A DNA stretch of 64,000 nucleotides from Foliamicus sp965115835 (GTDB lineage Bacteria > Pseudomonadota > Gammaproteobacteria > Steroidobacterales > Foliamicaceae), in NCBI GenBank assembly GCA_965115835.1, contig OZ220471.1, positions 868,001-932,000 on the forward strand. The letters are read 5' to 3'. The translations under genes and the position numbers were made by a program. Below, in pieces: positions 42,047 to 50,090 of this stretch; position 1 is the first letter of the stretch, and every line of letters begins with the position of its first letter. Below the pieces are notes generated by a model, which saw nothing but the letters and a program-made list of their open reading frames with translations, had not been told where the DNA came from and did no database searches.

Positions 42047-43066
42047 ATGCCTTACAAGAACCCCGAGATGCGTCGGGCGCGCGACCGCGAGCGGGTGGCC
42101 CGGCACGCTGCCGAACGGCGCGCCGCCGGCCTATGCTCGAAGTGCGGAAAGCGTCGCCCGGAGCCCAATCGAAGCCTTTGCGAGCCGTGCGCCGAGCGAT
42201 CTCGCGCCGCCGACCGTGCGCGGGACGCCCGGCTGCGCGCTGCCGGCAAGCCGCGCCGCGACCCGGTTCGGGCGAAAGCCTGTGAGCGCGAGCGGGCGCG
42301 CCGGCAGGCCGACCGGCGCCGCGAGGCGGGGTTATGCCTCAAGTGCGGACAGCAGCCTGCCGAGCCGGCCCGCCGTCTGTGCGAAGGATGCGCTGAAAAG
42401 AGACGACAAGCCGAGCGCATCCGGTACGCCAAAGCCCGGTCGGCGGGGCTGAAGTACGGCGGCAAGAATGTGCAGGCCAAACGCAGAAGCGCCCGCGCCG
42501 CGAGCCGGAAACGCCGGCAAGCCCGACTTGATGCCGGGATATGCGTACGGTGCGGCTGCCGCCCGCCCGTCGGCGGCGGCACAACGTGCGAACCGTGCCG
42601 GGAGGTTCGCCAAGCCGCCGAGCGCGAACTGTATGCGTCCCGGCGCGCCGCCCGGTTATGCACAGTGTGCGGAGGGCCTGCGAGCGACGGCGGCTCCCGC
42701 TGTGCGCCCTGTTCCGCTCTGGAGGCTGAACGCGGTTCGCCCGAACGAAAGAACACCGCCTCGCGACGCCGGTACTGGAGCCGCAAGGCGGCCCGCCGAT
42801 GTACGCATTGCGGTGCTCCTGCCCACGGGGCGGCTCGTTGCGAGACTTGCGCCCGCCGGTCGTATGAACGCTCCAGTCATGTCCGCGGCATGCCGGTGTA
42901 TCCGCCAAGCTTCGCGGTGATCCTGGTCGCAACGGAGGAGTGTCTGGGAACCTTCGACGACGAGATGGAGGCGGCTGCCTTCATCGCCTTCGAGAAGCTG
43001 TCCGGGGATCAGGTCGTGGTGATCCGCGATGTGCATCCGCTCGCCACCCTGGCGGGCTGGGAGTGA
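42047..43066 (+). CDS. Five-fold zinc-ribbon repeat protein
   Basis: 339 residues; ATG 42047 with GAGACTGGAG upstream. Five zinc-ribbon units each have two CxxC pairs 10 to 12 residues apart: CSKCGKRRPEPNRSLCEPC, CLKCGQQPAEPARRLCEGC, CVRCGCRPPVGGGTTCEPC, CTVCGGPASDGGSRCAPC and CTHCGAPAHGAARCETC. The spacers are strongly basic and Arg/Ala-rich, suiting nucleic-acid binding. The C-terminal 55 residues form a separate unit (FAVILVATEECLGTFDDEM, EKLSGDQVVVIRDVHPL). Role unknown; a regulator or DNA-binding accessory protein is the simplest idea. Confidence 0.7.
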   Translation: MPYKNPEMRRARDRERVARHAAERRAAGLCSKCGKRRPEPNRSLCEPCAERSRAADRARDARLRAAGKPRRDPVRAKACERERARRQADRRREAGLCLKCGQQPAEPARRLCEGCAEKRRQAERIRYAKARSAGLKYGGKNVQAKRRSARAASRKRRQARLDAGICVRCGCRPPVGGGTTCEPCREVRQAAERELYASRRAARLCTVCGGPASDGGSRCAPCSALEAERGSPERKNTASRRRYWSRKAARRCTHCGAPAHGAARCETCARRSYERSSHVRGMPVYPPSFAVILVATEECLGTFDDEMEAAAFIAFEKLSGDQVVVIRDVHPLATLAGWE

Positions 43067-43293
43067 CGCCGGCGGACAGCGGTTGCAGGGGGCTTTCAGC
43101 CTTGGCGTCTGCTCGGCACGCCTGCGGGGGGCGCCGTCCCGGATTGACCTGCCGTCTGTGCCGATTACCGCGCCGTCGCATTCCTGTCGCTGTTCTCAAG
43201 AGTCAGAGTTTTGCGAGGCGCCGGGCAAGCGTCCGGGAGAGTGGAGGGAGAAGGGCTCCCCCGTCCCGGGCGTGACCACCGAAGGAGACCCGC

Positions 43294-43470
43294 ATGTTCG
43301 CACCCGACACCGACTACGACCTCATCACCCCCACCGGCGACGCCTTGCTCGCGGAACTGGGCATCGACGTTCCGTCCGTGCGCGAGACCCTCGCCGACGA
43401 CCGGACCCGCCATTGTCCCGAACGCGAAGTTGCAGAGACCGGGAGTTGGAGGGAAGCGGGAGAAGGATGA
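43294..43470 (+). CDS. Small protein upstream of ssb, copy 2
   Basis: 58 residues from ATG 43294 after CGAAGGAGACCCGC. It resembles the start of the protein at 20674 (PDTD, DALLAELGID, ETLADDRTRHCPER) and holds the same place before ssb. It ends 78 bases before ssb, inside a leader similar to that of copy 1. The 227 bp before it show nothing recognisable. Confidence 0.5.
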   Translation: MFAPDTDYDLITPTGDALLAELGIDVPSVRETLADDRTRHCPEREVAETGSWREAGEG

Positions 43471-43548
43471 ACGGAAGGGGCCGGAGAGAGGCTCCGGTTC
43501 CCGGCCGTTCGCCCACCCATTGTCATCATTCAGCAAAAGGAGAATCCC

Positions 43549-43998
43549 ATGAGCTTTGGATTGAATCGCGCGGAAGTCATCGGTCGCCTCGGTGCCGACG
43601 TCACAGTCAACAACCTGGTCTCGGGGGGCCGTGTGGCCAACCTGAGCATTGCGACCGATGAGAGCTATATCGACCGCAATTCCGGTGAGCGGGTGGACCG
43701 CACCGAGTGGCACCGGGCGGTGACGTTCCAGCCGGGCCTGGTCGACATGCTGGTCAAGCACGCCAGGAAGGGCCGTCTGGTCTATCTCGCGGGCAAGATG
43801 CAGACGCGGCGCTGGCGCAAGGAAGGCGAGGACTCGGACCGCTTCTCGACCGAGATACTGCTGGCGCCCGGCTCGCGCATCCAGTTCTTGGACAAGCCGA
43901 ACGGCAACGGCGCGGCGGCGGAAGCCCAGGCGCCTGCCAACGGTTCGCCCGCTCCGGACAGCGACGCCAACCCAGACACGGATCAGATCCCGTTCTGA
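43549..43998 (+). CDS. ssb: Single-stranded DNA-binding protein, copy 2
   Basis: 149 residues, same length as copy 1, start after CAAAAGGAGAATCCC. OB-fold blocks LNRAEVIGRLGADVTVNN, GGRVANLSIATDES, TEWHRAVTF and FSTEILLAPGSRIQFLDKPN are nearly those of copy 1; the linker differs and the tail ends DTDQIPF. The divergence is spread over the gene, so the duplication is old or came from a related element. A hairpin in the leader (43481-43486 with 43492-43497) corresponds to the one before copy 1 with changed base pairs. Confidence 0.95.
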   Translation: MSFGLNRAEVIGRLGADVTVNNLVSGGRVANLSIATDESYIDRNSGERVDRTEWHRAVTFQPGLVDMLVKHARKGRLVYLAGKMQTRRWRKEGEDSDRFSTEILLAPGSRIQFLDKPNGNGAAAEAQAPANGSPAPDSDANPDTDQIPF

Positions 43999-44022
43999 TA
44001 CCGCTTTCGCTCGCTCCCAAAG

Positions 44023-44059
44023 GGGGCCGGTGCTTCTTCAGCGCCGGTCCCCTTTCTTT
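44023..44059 (+). terminator. Probable terminator after ssb copy 2
   Basis: GGGGCCGGTGC pairs with GCGCCGGTCCCC with one bulged T, followed by TTTCTTT. Same position relative to ssb as the terminator of copy 1. Confidence 0.6.
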
Positions 44060-44211
44060 ATGCAGGCGTGTTCGAGTCTTTTCCGAACGACATTGTTCGA
44101 GGCCCGCCACGGCATATGCGGAGGAGTGGGAGCGAGGCTGAATAGCGGGTGAACCGCGCGGAGAGGAGAGGGAGTCCGCTCGCGCGCCTGTCACGTTACC
44201 AGGAGAACCCA

Positions 44212-44439
44212 ATGAGCAACATCACCTTCCAGCGGGTCAGTCCCGACGAATCCCGCATCTACGATGCCGACGGCGCATACGTCGGCGATGTCCATGCCCA
44301 CGACGATGCCCTCCAACCCGGACGGCGGGTCTACCTCGTCCTGCTTGAGGACGATCCCCGGGGCTGGGTTACGGTGCGCGACCGTTCCTGCATCCGCGAA
44401 GTCGCCGAGCAGCGGCTGATGACCCATCCGTATCGGTGA
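44212..44439 (+). CDS. Small conserved protein, module copy 2
   Basis: 75 residues, start after TACCAGGAGAACCCA; full-length relative of the product at 22712 (MSNITFQRVSPDESRIYDAD, VTVRDRSCIREVAEQRL). The GAGAGGAGAGGGAGT leader is shared. Here it follows ssb directly, since the Toprim gene of copy 1 is missing. Function unknown. Confidence 0.65.
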   Translation: MSNITFQRVSPDESRIYDADGAYVGDVHAHDDALQPGRRVYLVLLEDDPRGWVTVRDRSCIREVAEQRLMTHPYR

Positions 44440-44513
44440 AAGCGACCGTCCCGCTGCGGCGCTGGCGCACGAGGCCGGGCGGTTCTCAAGAAGCTTTGCC
44501 CACCCCGAACAAA

Positions 44514-44654
44514 GCTCCCTCCTCTGTATGTCCCATCGTGCCACACGTGCTCACTTCGCCAACCCCTTCGGGGTCCTCCACTGCGTTCCGGCCCGCTTGC
44601 GCGGGTGGCTTCGTTGCGCGCGCGTGTCCCAATGAAACATACGCCGGAGCGAGC
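44514..44654 (+). ncRNA. Candidate structured RNA element, copy 2
   Basis: Same length and geometry as 23142-23282. Outer stem 44514-44531 with 44637-44654 pairs at 15 of 18 positions (one G-T), with a sequence mostly unlike that of copy 1; nine of the 18 pairs changed on both sides while staying paired. The 105-nt interior differs from copy 1 at six positions. One of these changes A-T to G-T at the base of the last hairpin and keeps pairing. It ends 57 bases before the DUF2493 start. Confidence 0.6.
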
Positions 44655-44711
44655 ATCGCATACGGCATTACCGGGCCAAGGGCCTATCACACGAAAAGCA
44701 AGGAGATCATC

Positions 44712-45638
44712 ATGCAAAACATCGACAACATCACCACACACCAGGCGCACTCCCCGACCGCCGTCGTTTGCGAAAACGCCGCGCTCTACGGCGCCACCCC
44801 CGAACGCGGAGAGTTCGACCCCCGCGACATCTGGGACCGCGATCAGGCCGTCACGGCAGTAAGCGATGCCTTCCGCATCCTTGCCGAGGGCGTCGCGCCC
44901 GACGGCTGGCAGATCGCCGACGAACGCGAAAGCCTGCTGTGGGGCATCGTCAACGCCTTCGACGCACAGGTGAGACGACTCGACCGCAGCGTCGACCGGC
45001 TCACCCCGAAGCTCCGCGACCTGCAAGCCGCACAGGACGGAACCGAGATCAACGCCCGCGAACTGGAACTCGTCACCGACCGCGCGCGCAACCTCGGCGA
45101 CCGGCGCGATGCGTTCGAGAGACTGCGCGACACCGCTACCGACGCCTATCGCGCCGAGACCGGCGAAGTCTGGCGTCCGAGGCGCGGCAGCCATACCAGC
45201 CACACCGGCAAGCTCACCTCCGCGGCCATCGACGCCCGCGACTTCCTGCGCGCCAGGAAGGAACGCGAGACCCGCGCGCATCTGCCCGAGGGAACGCTCG
45301 TCGCCATCGCTGGCGGCAAGGACGCGAACCCCGCCGCCGTCTTCGGCAGCCTCGACAAGGCGCGCGCGAAGTATCCCGACATGGTGCTCGTGCATGGCGG
45401 CGGCCCCGGCGTCGAGAAGATCGCCGCGCAGTGGGCCGAACAGCACGGCGTTCACCAAGTGGTCTGCAAGCCGGACTGGAACGCGCACGGACGAGCCGCC
45501 CCGTTCCGGCGCAACGACGAACTGCTGAACCTGCTGCCGAAGGGCGTGATCGCGTTCCCCGGCAACGGCATCACCGGCAACCTGATCGACAAGGCGAAGT
45601 CGATGGGCATCCCCGTCATGGTTGTGCCCGCCGCATGA
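44712..45638 (+). CDS. DUF2493 (YAcAr/SLOG-like) protein, copy 2
   Basis: 308 residues, start after CAAGGAGATCATC. Closely similar to the protein at 23347 over the whole length (ENAALYGATPERGEFDPR, GDRRDAFERLRDTATDAYR, MVLVHGGGPGVEKIAAQWAE, CKPDWNAHGRAAPFRRND, LPKGVIAFPGNGITG). Nucleotide-binding SLOG fold; ligand unknown. A long hairpin (CCCGCGTCG / CGACGCGGG) follows near 45657-45685, but without a T run. Confidence 0.85.
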   Translation: MQNIDNITTHQAHSPTAVVCENAALYGATPERGEFDPRDIWDRDQAVTAVSDAFRILAEGVAPDGWQIADERESLLWGIVNAFDAQVRRLDRSVDRLTPKLRDLQAAQDGTEINARELELVTDRARNLGDRRDAFERLRDTATDAYRAETGEVWRPRRGSHTSHTGKLTSAAIDARDFLRARKERETRAHLPEGTLVAIAGGKDANPAAVFGSLDKARAKYPDMVLVHGGGPGVEKIAAQWAEQHGVHQVVCKPDWNAHGRAAPFRRNDELLNLLPKGVIAFPGNGITGNLIDKAKSMGIPVMVVPAA

Positions 45639-46721
45639 CCGCAACGCCTTCACGGGCCCGCGTCGTCATCGAAGGCGACGCGGGGCCGTTCATTGCGTAC
45701 GCCACAACCCGGTACGGCAGTGCGGGCAGCGCCGTGCCGACAACATCCGCACTGCCCGTCGCATATCGGCTACCGCTCGCGCCGGCGCTTCGCGCCTTGC
45801 TCGCTGTCGCGGCGTTCGCCAGGCTCGCCCTCGTCGGCTACGCCGACATCGGCCATCGCCTCGGCGCACTTGTCCGTTCGTCCTTCGCGTCGCCGGTGAC
45901 GGCTTCGCCGTTTCACCGGCATCCCACACTGTTGCCGCAAACCGCGTCGGACTCTCTGCAGCCGCTGCCGCCTCTGTGTCCGGTCGTGTGCTTTGCCCGA
46001 CATCCCATGCAACCGTCACCGCACTCGCACAACTGACGCTGTGGTAACGTGTGATTCATGCCCTCTGCGTTCGCGGTAACAAGTGAACAGAGACCGCATC
46101 TCCAACAATACCGGCGCTCCCTCCGTTCATCGATGCGCTACGGAAACATGTGTCATACGCTCGTTGAGTGTATGGAACATGTGAGACGAAACATCTGCGG
46201 TGAGGAAACAAGTCCGGCATCCGGTGCGCACCGTGTGATGAATCGCGTTGCCTCTTCCGCTGCGCGCCCTGTTCTGTTACCTTGGATCTTGAACAGACAA
46301 CGCGGAACGCACTCGAAGATTGCGGACCGGTCGTCTCGCTCAATCGCCGCGACGGCTCCCATCCCTTGTGATGCTGGCGTTTCAGACGGTGGTGGTGTGC
46401 AGGGCAACTTCGCCCAATCTCGACTCCATGCGGAGTTTTACCCTCACACCCCACGCAGCACGCTGCCTTGTGCTCCGGGCGCGCGTTTGTCCTGTATCCC
46501 CTGCCGTTTCAACGCCACAGGGGCTCAGGCCTGTTGCGGGGCGAGTGTAGTCGTTTTGTACTACACCGGATCGTCATGCCGCCGCGCAGCCCTGTCGGCG
46601 TATGCCGCGGCGAGCAGTCAGATTGACTGCGCCGTACTACGGGGCGTACTACGATGTAGTGCGCCTTGCAAGCGGAATGTATGCTCTGAGCATACGGAAA
46701 AACACACTCATTTGAGGCTTG
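45639..46721. other. Long non-coding region with palindromes
   Basis: No frame has a credible start or product; one open frame runs into the IS3 element and is therefore ignored. Palindromes seen: CATACGCTC-GTT-GAGTGTATG (46154-46174, one G-T), GTGTAGT-8 nt-ACTACAC (46545-46566) and GCGTACTAC-GAT-GTAGTGCGC (46644-46664, one T-G), with two further GTACTAC strings. The last group looks like a cluster of operator or partition sites. Confidence 0.5.
46545..46566. promoter_or_regulatory. GTGTAGT/ACTACAC inverted repeat, operator-like
   Basis: Perfect 7-bp arms around the spacer CGTTTTGT. A second palindrome with the same ACTAC/GTAGT core is at 46644-46664, with GTACTAC also at 46634-46640. No regulator can be assigned. 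Confidence 0.4.
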
Positions 46722-46779
46722 TGATCTTCCCCCCTGAAACGGGTCCACCCTTAGGTTATGGAAAAGAGGAGGATCGGCG

Positions 46780-47211
46780 ATGGCAAGAAAGCGCTACAAG
46801 CCCGAAGAGATTGTTCGTCTGCTGCGGCAGGCTGAGGTATTGCACGGCCAGGGGCTGTCGATGGCGGATGCGATCCGGCGTCTCGGGATCAGCGAGGTCA
46901 CCTTCTACAGGTGGCGCAAGGAGTATGCTGGCATGAACGGCGACCAGTTGCGTCGTTTGAAGGATCTTGAGAAGGAGAACGAGCGGCTTCGCCGTGCGGT
47001 CTCCGACCTGACGCTGGACAAGCAGATTCTCAAGGAGGCCACCCGGGGAAACTTCCGAGCCCCTCGCGTCGCCGCCAATGCATCGACTATGTCCGTAGTC
47101 GGCTCGGGGCCTCGCAACGTCGAGCCTGCCGGGTGCTGGGGCAGCACCGCTCGACCCAGCGCCGTGTTCCGCACGGGCGCTCTGACGAGGAGCGCTTGGT
47201 CGCGGACATGA
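46780..47211 (+). CDS. IS3-family transposase OrfA
   Basis: Begins MARKRYKPEEIVRLLRQAEV with a helix-turn-helix (LSMADAIRRLGISEVTFYRW) and a leucine-zipper-like helix (LRRLKDLEKENERLRRAVSD). Family members normally stop just after LKEAxxGNF; here that stop is absent, so OrfA runs on out of frame to 47211. The functional part ends at about 47057. OrfB lies in the minus-one frame, as usual for IS3 elements, and the fusion OrfAB would be made by frameshifting. Confidence 0.85.
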   Translation: MARKRYKPEEIVRLLRQAEVLHGQGLSMADAIRRLGISEVTFYRWRKEYAGMNGDQLRRLKDLEKENERLRRAVSDLTLDKQILKEATRGNFRAPRVAANASTMSVVGSGPRNVEPAGCWGSTARPSAVFRTGALTRSAWSRT

Positions 47212-47978
47212 TCGCGCTGGCTCGCCGGTATGGCCGCTACGGCTACCGGCGGATTTCGGTTTTGCTTCGCGATGCCGGCTGGCGGGTCAACGACAAGAGG
47301 GTCGAGCGTCTGTGGCGGCGCGAGGGGCTGAAGGTTCCCGGCAAGCAACCGAAACGAGGTCGGCTCTGGCTGAACGACGGCTCCTGCATCCGGCTGCGGG
47401 CCGAGCGTGCGGATCATGTCTGGTCTTATGACTTCATGCATCACCGAACTCATGACGGGCGAGCCTTCCGGACGCTCAATGTGCTCGACGAGTTCACCCG
47501 CGAGAGTTTGGCAATCCGGGTGCGACGCAAGCTCTCTTCGCGCGATGTTATCGACACGCTCACTGATCTATTTGTCCTGCGTGGCGTTCCGGCTTGGATC
47601 CGCTCTGATAACGGTCCGGAGTTCGTTGCCGAGGCCGTGCGGCGATGGATCGCCTTGGTCGGCGCCCGCACCGCTTTCATCGAGCCGGGATCGCCCTGGG
47701 AGAACGGATATATCGAGAGCTTCAACGCGCGGCTGCGCGACGAGTTCCTCAATGGAGAGATTTTCTACACCCTGAAAGAGGCCCAGGTTCTCATCGAATC
47801 CTGGCGGCGTCACTACAACGCAGCGCGCCCGCACAGCAGCTTGGGATACCGTCCCCCGGCTCCGGAAACAATCATCACGCCATGCTGGCTGTCCGGCTCC
47901 GCTCCGCTCTGCCGGACCAGGGCTGTTCCAAAGTCGTGTTCAGATGGTTGGCCTGACAGTCCGTTTGCGGTGTACTGA
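47058..47978 (+). CDS. IS3-family transposase OrfB (DDE integrase core), end altered by insertion
   Basis: Minus-one frame relative to OrfA, from SPSRRRQCIDYVRSRLGASQ on; a GTG at 47133 is an internal candidate start. The DDE residues are in YDFMHHRTHDGR, IRSDNGPEFVAEAV and ENGYIESFNARLRDEF, followed by the C-terminal RPHSSLGYRPPAPETI. After ITPCW the reading enters hairpin sequence and then the ISAs1-type element (47918), giving about 26 foreign residues. The catalytic core is intact. Confidence 0.8.
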   Translation, partial: SPSRRRQCIDYVRSRLGASQRRACRVLGQHRSTQRRVPHGRSDEERLVADMIALARRYGRYGYRRISVLLRDAGWRVNDKRVERLWRREGLKVPGKQPKRGRLWLNDGSCIRLRAERADHVWSYDFMHHRTHDGRAFRTLNVLDEFTRESLAIRVRRKLSSRDVIDTLTDLFVLRGVPAWIRSDNGPEFVAEAVRRWIALVGARTAFIEPGSPWENGYIESFNARLRDEFLNGEIFYTLKEAQVLIESWRRHYNAARPHSSLGYRPPAPETIITPCWLSGSAPLCRTRAVPKSCSDGWPDSPFAVY

Positions 47979-50012
47979 ACATTGAGCAGGTATTCGGTCA
48001 TGATGGTCGGCGATGGAGATGTCAGTTGTCTTGTCCGGGTTCGATCTGACGGAGGTGTCGGTGCGGCCGGTGACGGATCGAGCCGAGTCCGCTCGCTGGG
48101 ATGTGCTGATGTCCCGTCACCACTATCTTGGGTTCCGTGGTCTGGTCGGTGGCGGTGTCCGGCAGGTCGCGGAGTTGCCGGACGGGACTTGGCTGGCGCT
48201 GTTGGGCTGGCATGCGGGTTCGTTCAAGGTCGGGGTGCGTGATCGTCTGATCGGCTGGACTCGCGAGCAGCAGTTTCGTCGGCTGCGGCTGGTCGCGAAC
48301 AACACGCGGTTTCTGGTGCTTCCGGGCGCTCGCGTGCCCAATCTCGCCTCGCGAGTTCTCGGCTTGTCGCTGCGTCGGCTGTCGCAGGACATGAAGGCGC
48401 AGACCGGCCATCCGGTGTTGCTGGCGGAGACGTTTGTCGATCCGGCCCGGTTCAGCGGCACCTGCTACCGTGCCGCCAACTGGCGGGAGATTGGCAGGAC
48501 GCGCGGCTATGCGCGGGTTCCGGGGGGCGGCTGGCGCGAGCACGGCGAGCCGAAGCGGGTGCTGATACGGGAGTTGCGTTCGTCGGCATGCGCGGCCTTG
48601 CGTCAGCCGCAGGACGACCAGGAATGGGGGCTGGTCGTGTCGCCGCCGCGACCGCCGGAGGTCGAGCGTCTCAGGAGCCTGTATGAGTTTCTCCGCCAAG
48701 TGCCGGAGTATCGCAAGGCGCGGGGCATCCGCCACTCGTTGGCGACGATCTTTTCGATTGCTCTGGCGGCGAAGCTGGCGGGGGTGCGCGGGGTGGTGAC
48801 GATCGGGGAGTTCGCTGCTCGTCTGACCCAGGCGCAACTGGCGGCGGTGCGGGCGTTTTGGAGTCCGAGCCGCAAGCGCTATGTCGCGCCGTCGCGAACC
48901 TCGTTTCACCGGGTGCTGTCGCAGGTCGCTCCAGAAGTGCTCGACGAAGCGCTGAGCCGCTTCATTGAGCAGAACCGGTCTCCGCACGGCGCGGTTGCGG
49001 TTGACGGCAAGGTGACTGCGGCGGAGTGGATCCAGGGCAAGGACAGCGAGCGCGTGCTGGTGGCGGCGGTCGAGCACGGCAGCGGCCTGATCTGCGGTCA
49101 AGAGGCCTGCGACGGGGCTGGCGGCGAGATCTTGGGCGCGCGCGCGCTGCTGCAGCGTCTCGACATCCGGGATCGGGTGGTGACGCTCGACGCCCTGCAC
49201 ACGCAGCGCAAGACCGCGCAATTGATCGCCGAGCGCGGCGGGTTCTACCTGATGACGGTCAAGGGTAACCAGCAGGAGTTGCTTGACGGTCTGGCCTCCG
49301 GCCTCGACTGGGAGGCCGCGCAAGTCGCGGCCACCGAGCACGAGACGACCGAGAAGGGGCATGGACGCATCGAGACCCGCCGCTGTCGGGTGATCCCTCT
49401 CGATCTCGTCTCGCCCGATTGCGTCGCGATGCCTCACCGCCGCCAAGCCATCCGCATCGAGCGCGAACGGCATGTCCTGCGCACCCGGCGCACCTCGACC
49501 GAAACTGTGTACGGCGTCACCTCGCTGGGGCCGGAACAGGCATCGGCGAGTGAATTGCTTCGTCTCAACCGAGGCCATTGGGAGATCGAGAACCGGCTGC
49601 ACTATGTGCGTGACGTCAGCTACGACGAAGACCGCAACCGCGTTCGGGCAAAGCGTCTCCGCCGCAACCTTGCCTGCCTCGCAAACGCAGCCATCTCGAT
49701 CGTGCGACTCGACGAACGATTCGACTACATGCCGCAAGCCCACCGCCACTTCGCCGCCCGACAGGGCGACGCCATGCGACAAGTCACCCGACGCGGCTTC
49801 AGCCGCTGAAACGACGGCGCACGACGCACTCCCTGCGGCCGAACTGCGTCACGCGACGACGCTGGCGGCCAAAAAGCCCAGGATCGACGGCCCGGAAAGC
49901 GCCGGCCTGCCGAAATCCCCGACTACCCGACGCGTCAGCGGACCACGGACAAACCATCTCGCTGCGCTCAGCGCACGAACCTGGACTCACCACGACTTTG
50001 GAATGGTCCTGT
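47918..50012 (+). mobile_element. ISAs1-type element copy A, complete, 2095 bp
   Basis: Inverted ends CAGGGCTGTTCCAAAGTCGTG (left) and CAGGACCATTCCAAAGTCGTG (right, inverted). Flanks TCTGCCGGAC and TCCGCCGGAC agree at 9 of 10 bases and fit a 10-bp target duplication. Inserted within the right part of the IS3 element. Same length as copy D (60586-62680). Confidence 0.9.
48013..49809 (+). CDS. DUF4338 (DruA-like)-ISAs1 fusion transposase, copy A
   Basis: 598 residues. Residues about 20-190 are a DUF4338 domain (MSRHHYLGFRGLVG, RDRLIGWTREQQFRRL, NTRFLVLPGARVPNLASRVL, GHPVLLAETFVDPARF). Residues about 225-570 are an ISAs1/H-repeat transposase: SLYEFLRQVPEYRKARGIRH, Asp331 in AVAVDGKV, Asp393 in VTLDALHTQ, YLMTVKGNQQ and NRGHWEIENRLHYVRDVSYD. 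The plain ISAs1 transposase is about 370 residues, so the N-terminal domain is an addition. ATG 48013 (MEMSVVLSGF) was chosen over the overlapping other-frame start. Present nearly unchanged in copy D. Confidence 0.9.
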   Translation: MEMSVVLSGFDLTEVSVRPVTDRAESARWDVLMSRHHYLGFRGLVGGGVRQVAELPDGTWLALLGWHAGSFKVGVRDRLIGWTREQQFRRLRLVANNTRFLVLPGARVPNLASRVLGLSLRRLSQDMKAQTGHPVLLAETFVDPARFSGTCYRAANWREIGRTRGYARVPGGGWREHGEPKRVLIRELRSSACAALRQPQDDQEWGLVVSPPRPPEVERLRSLYEFLRQVPEYRKARGIRHSLATIFSIALAAKLAGVRGVVTIGEFAARLTQAQLAAVRAFWSPSRKRYVAPSRTSFHRVLSQVAPEVLDEALSRFIEQNRSPHGAVAVDGKVTAAEWIQGKDSERVLVAAVEHGSGLICGQEACDGAGGEILGARALLQRLDIRDRVVTLDALHTQRKTAQLIAERGGFYLMTVKGNQQELLDGLASGLDWEAAQVAATEHETTEKGHGRIETRRCRVIPLDLVSPDCVAMPHRRQAIRIERERHVLRTRRTSTETVYGVTSLGPEQASASELLRLNRGHWEIENRLHYVRDVSYDEDRNRVRAKRLRRNLACLANAAISIVRLDERFDYMPQAHRHFAARQGDAMRQVTRRGFSR

Positions 50013-50090
50013 CCGCCGGACAGCCAGCATGGCAAAGAAATCGTCAATGCACTAACATTGAAACTGGACCCGTTAATGGGGGCAGGTCAG

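Larger units (their letters stand above)
46722..50090 (+). mobile_element. IS3-family element, interrupted by an ISAs1-type element
   Basis: Left end TGATCTTCCCCCC...ACGGGTCCA at 46722, right end GGACCCGTTAATGGGGGCAGGTCA ending at 50090 (inverted: TGACCTGCCCCCATTAACGGGTCC). It holds orfA and orfB and is split at 47918-50012. Just inside the right end an imperfect hairpin GCCATGCTGGCTGTCCGG / CCGGACAGCCAGCATGGC existed before the ISAs1 insertion. Further right-end fragments of the same IS lie at 29358, 57822 and, inverted, 63030. No target duplication is visible. Confidence 0.85.

Noticed and set aside
46058..46936. Open plus-strand frame of 292 codons
   Set aside because: It crosses the left end of the IS3 element and overlaps OrfA out of frame, and the product is Arg/Cys-rich without pattern.
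48022..49782. Minus-strand frame opposite the ISAs1-type transposase, repeated at 60690-62501
   Set aside because: Shadow of the transposase; it recurs only because the IS recurs.
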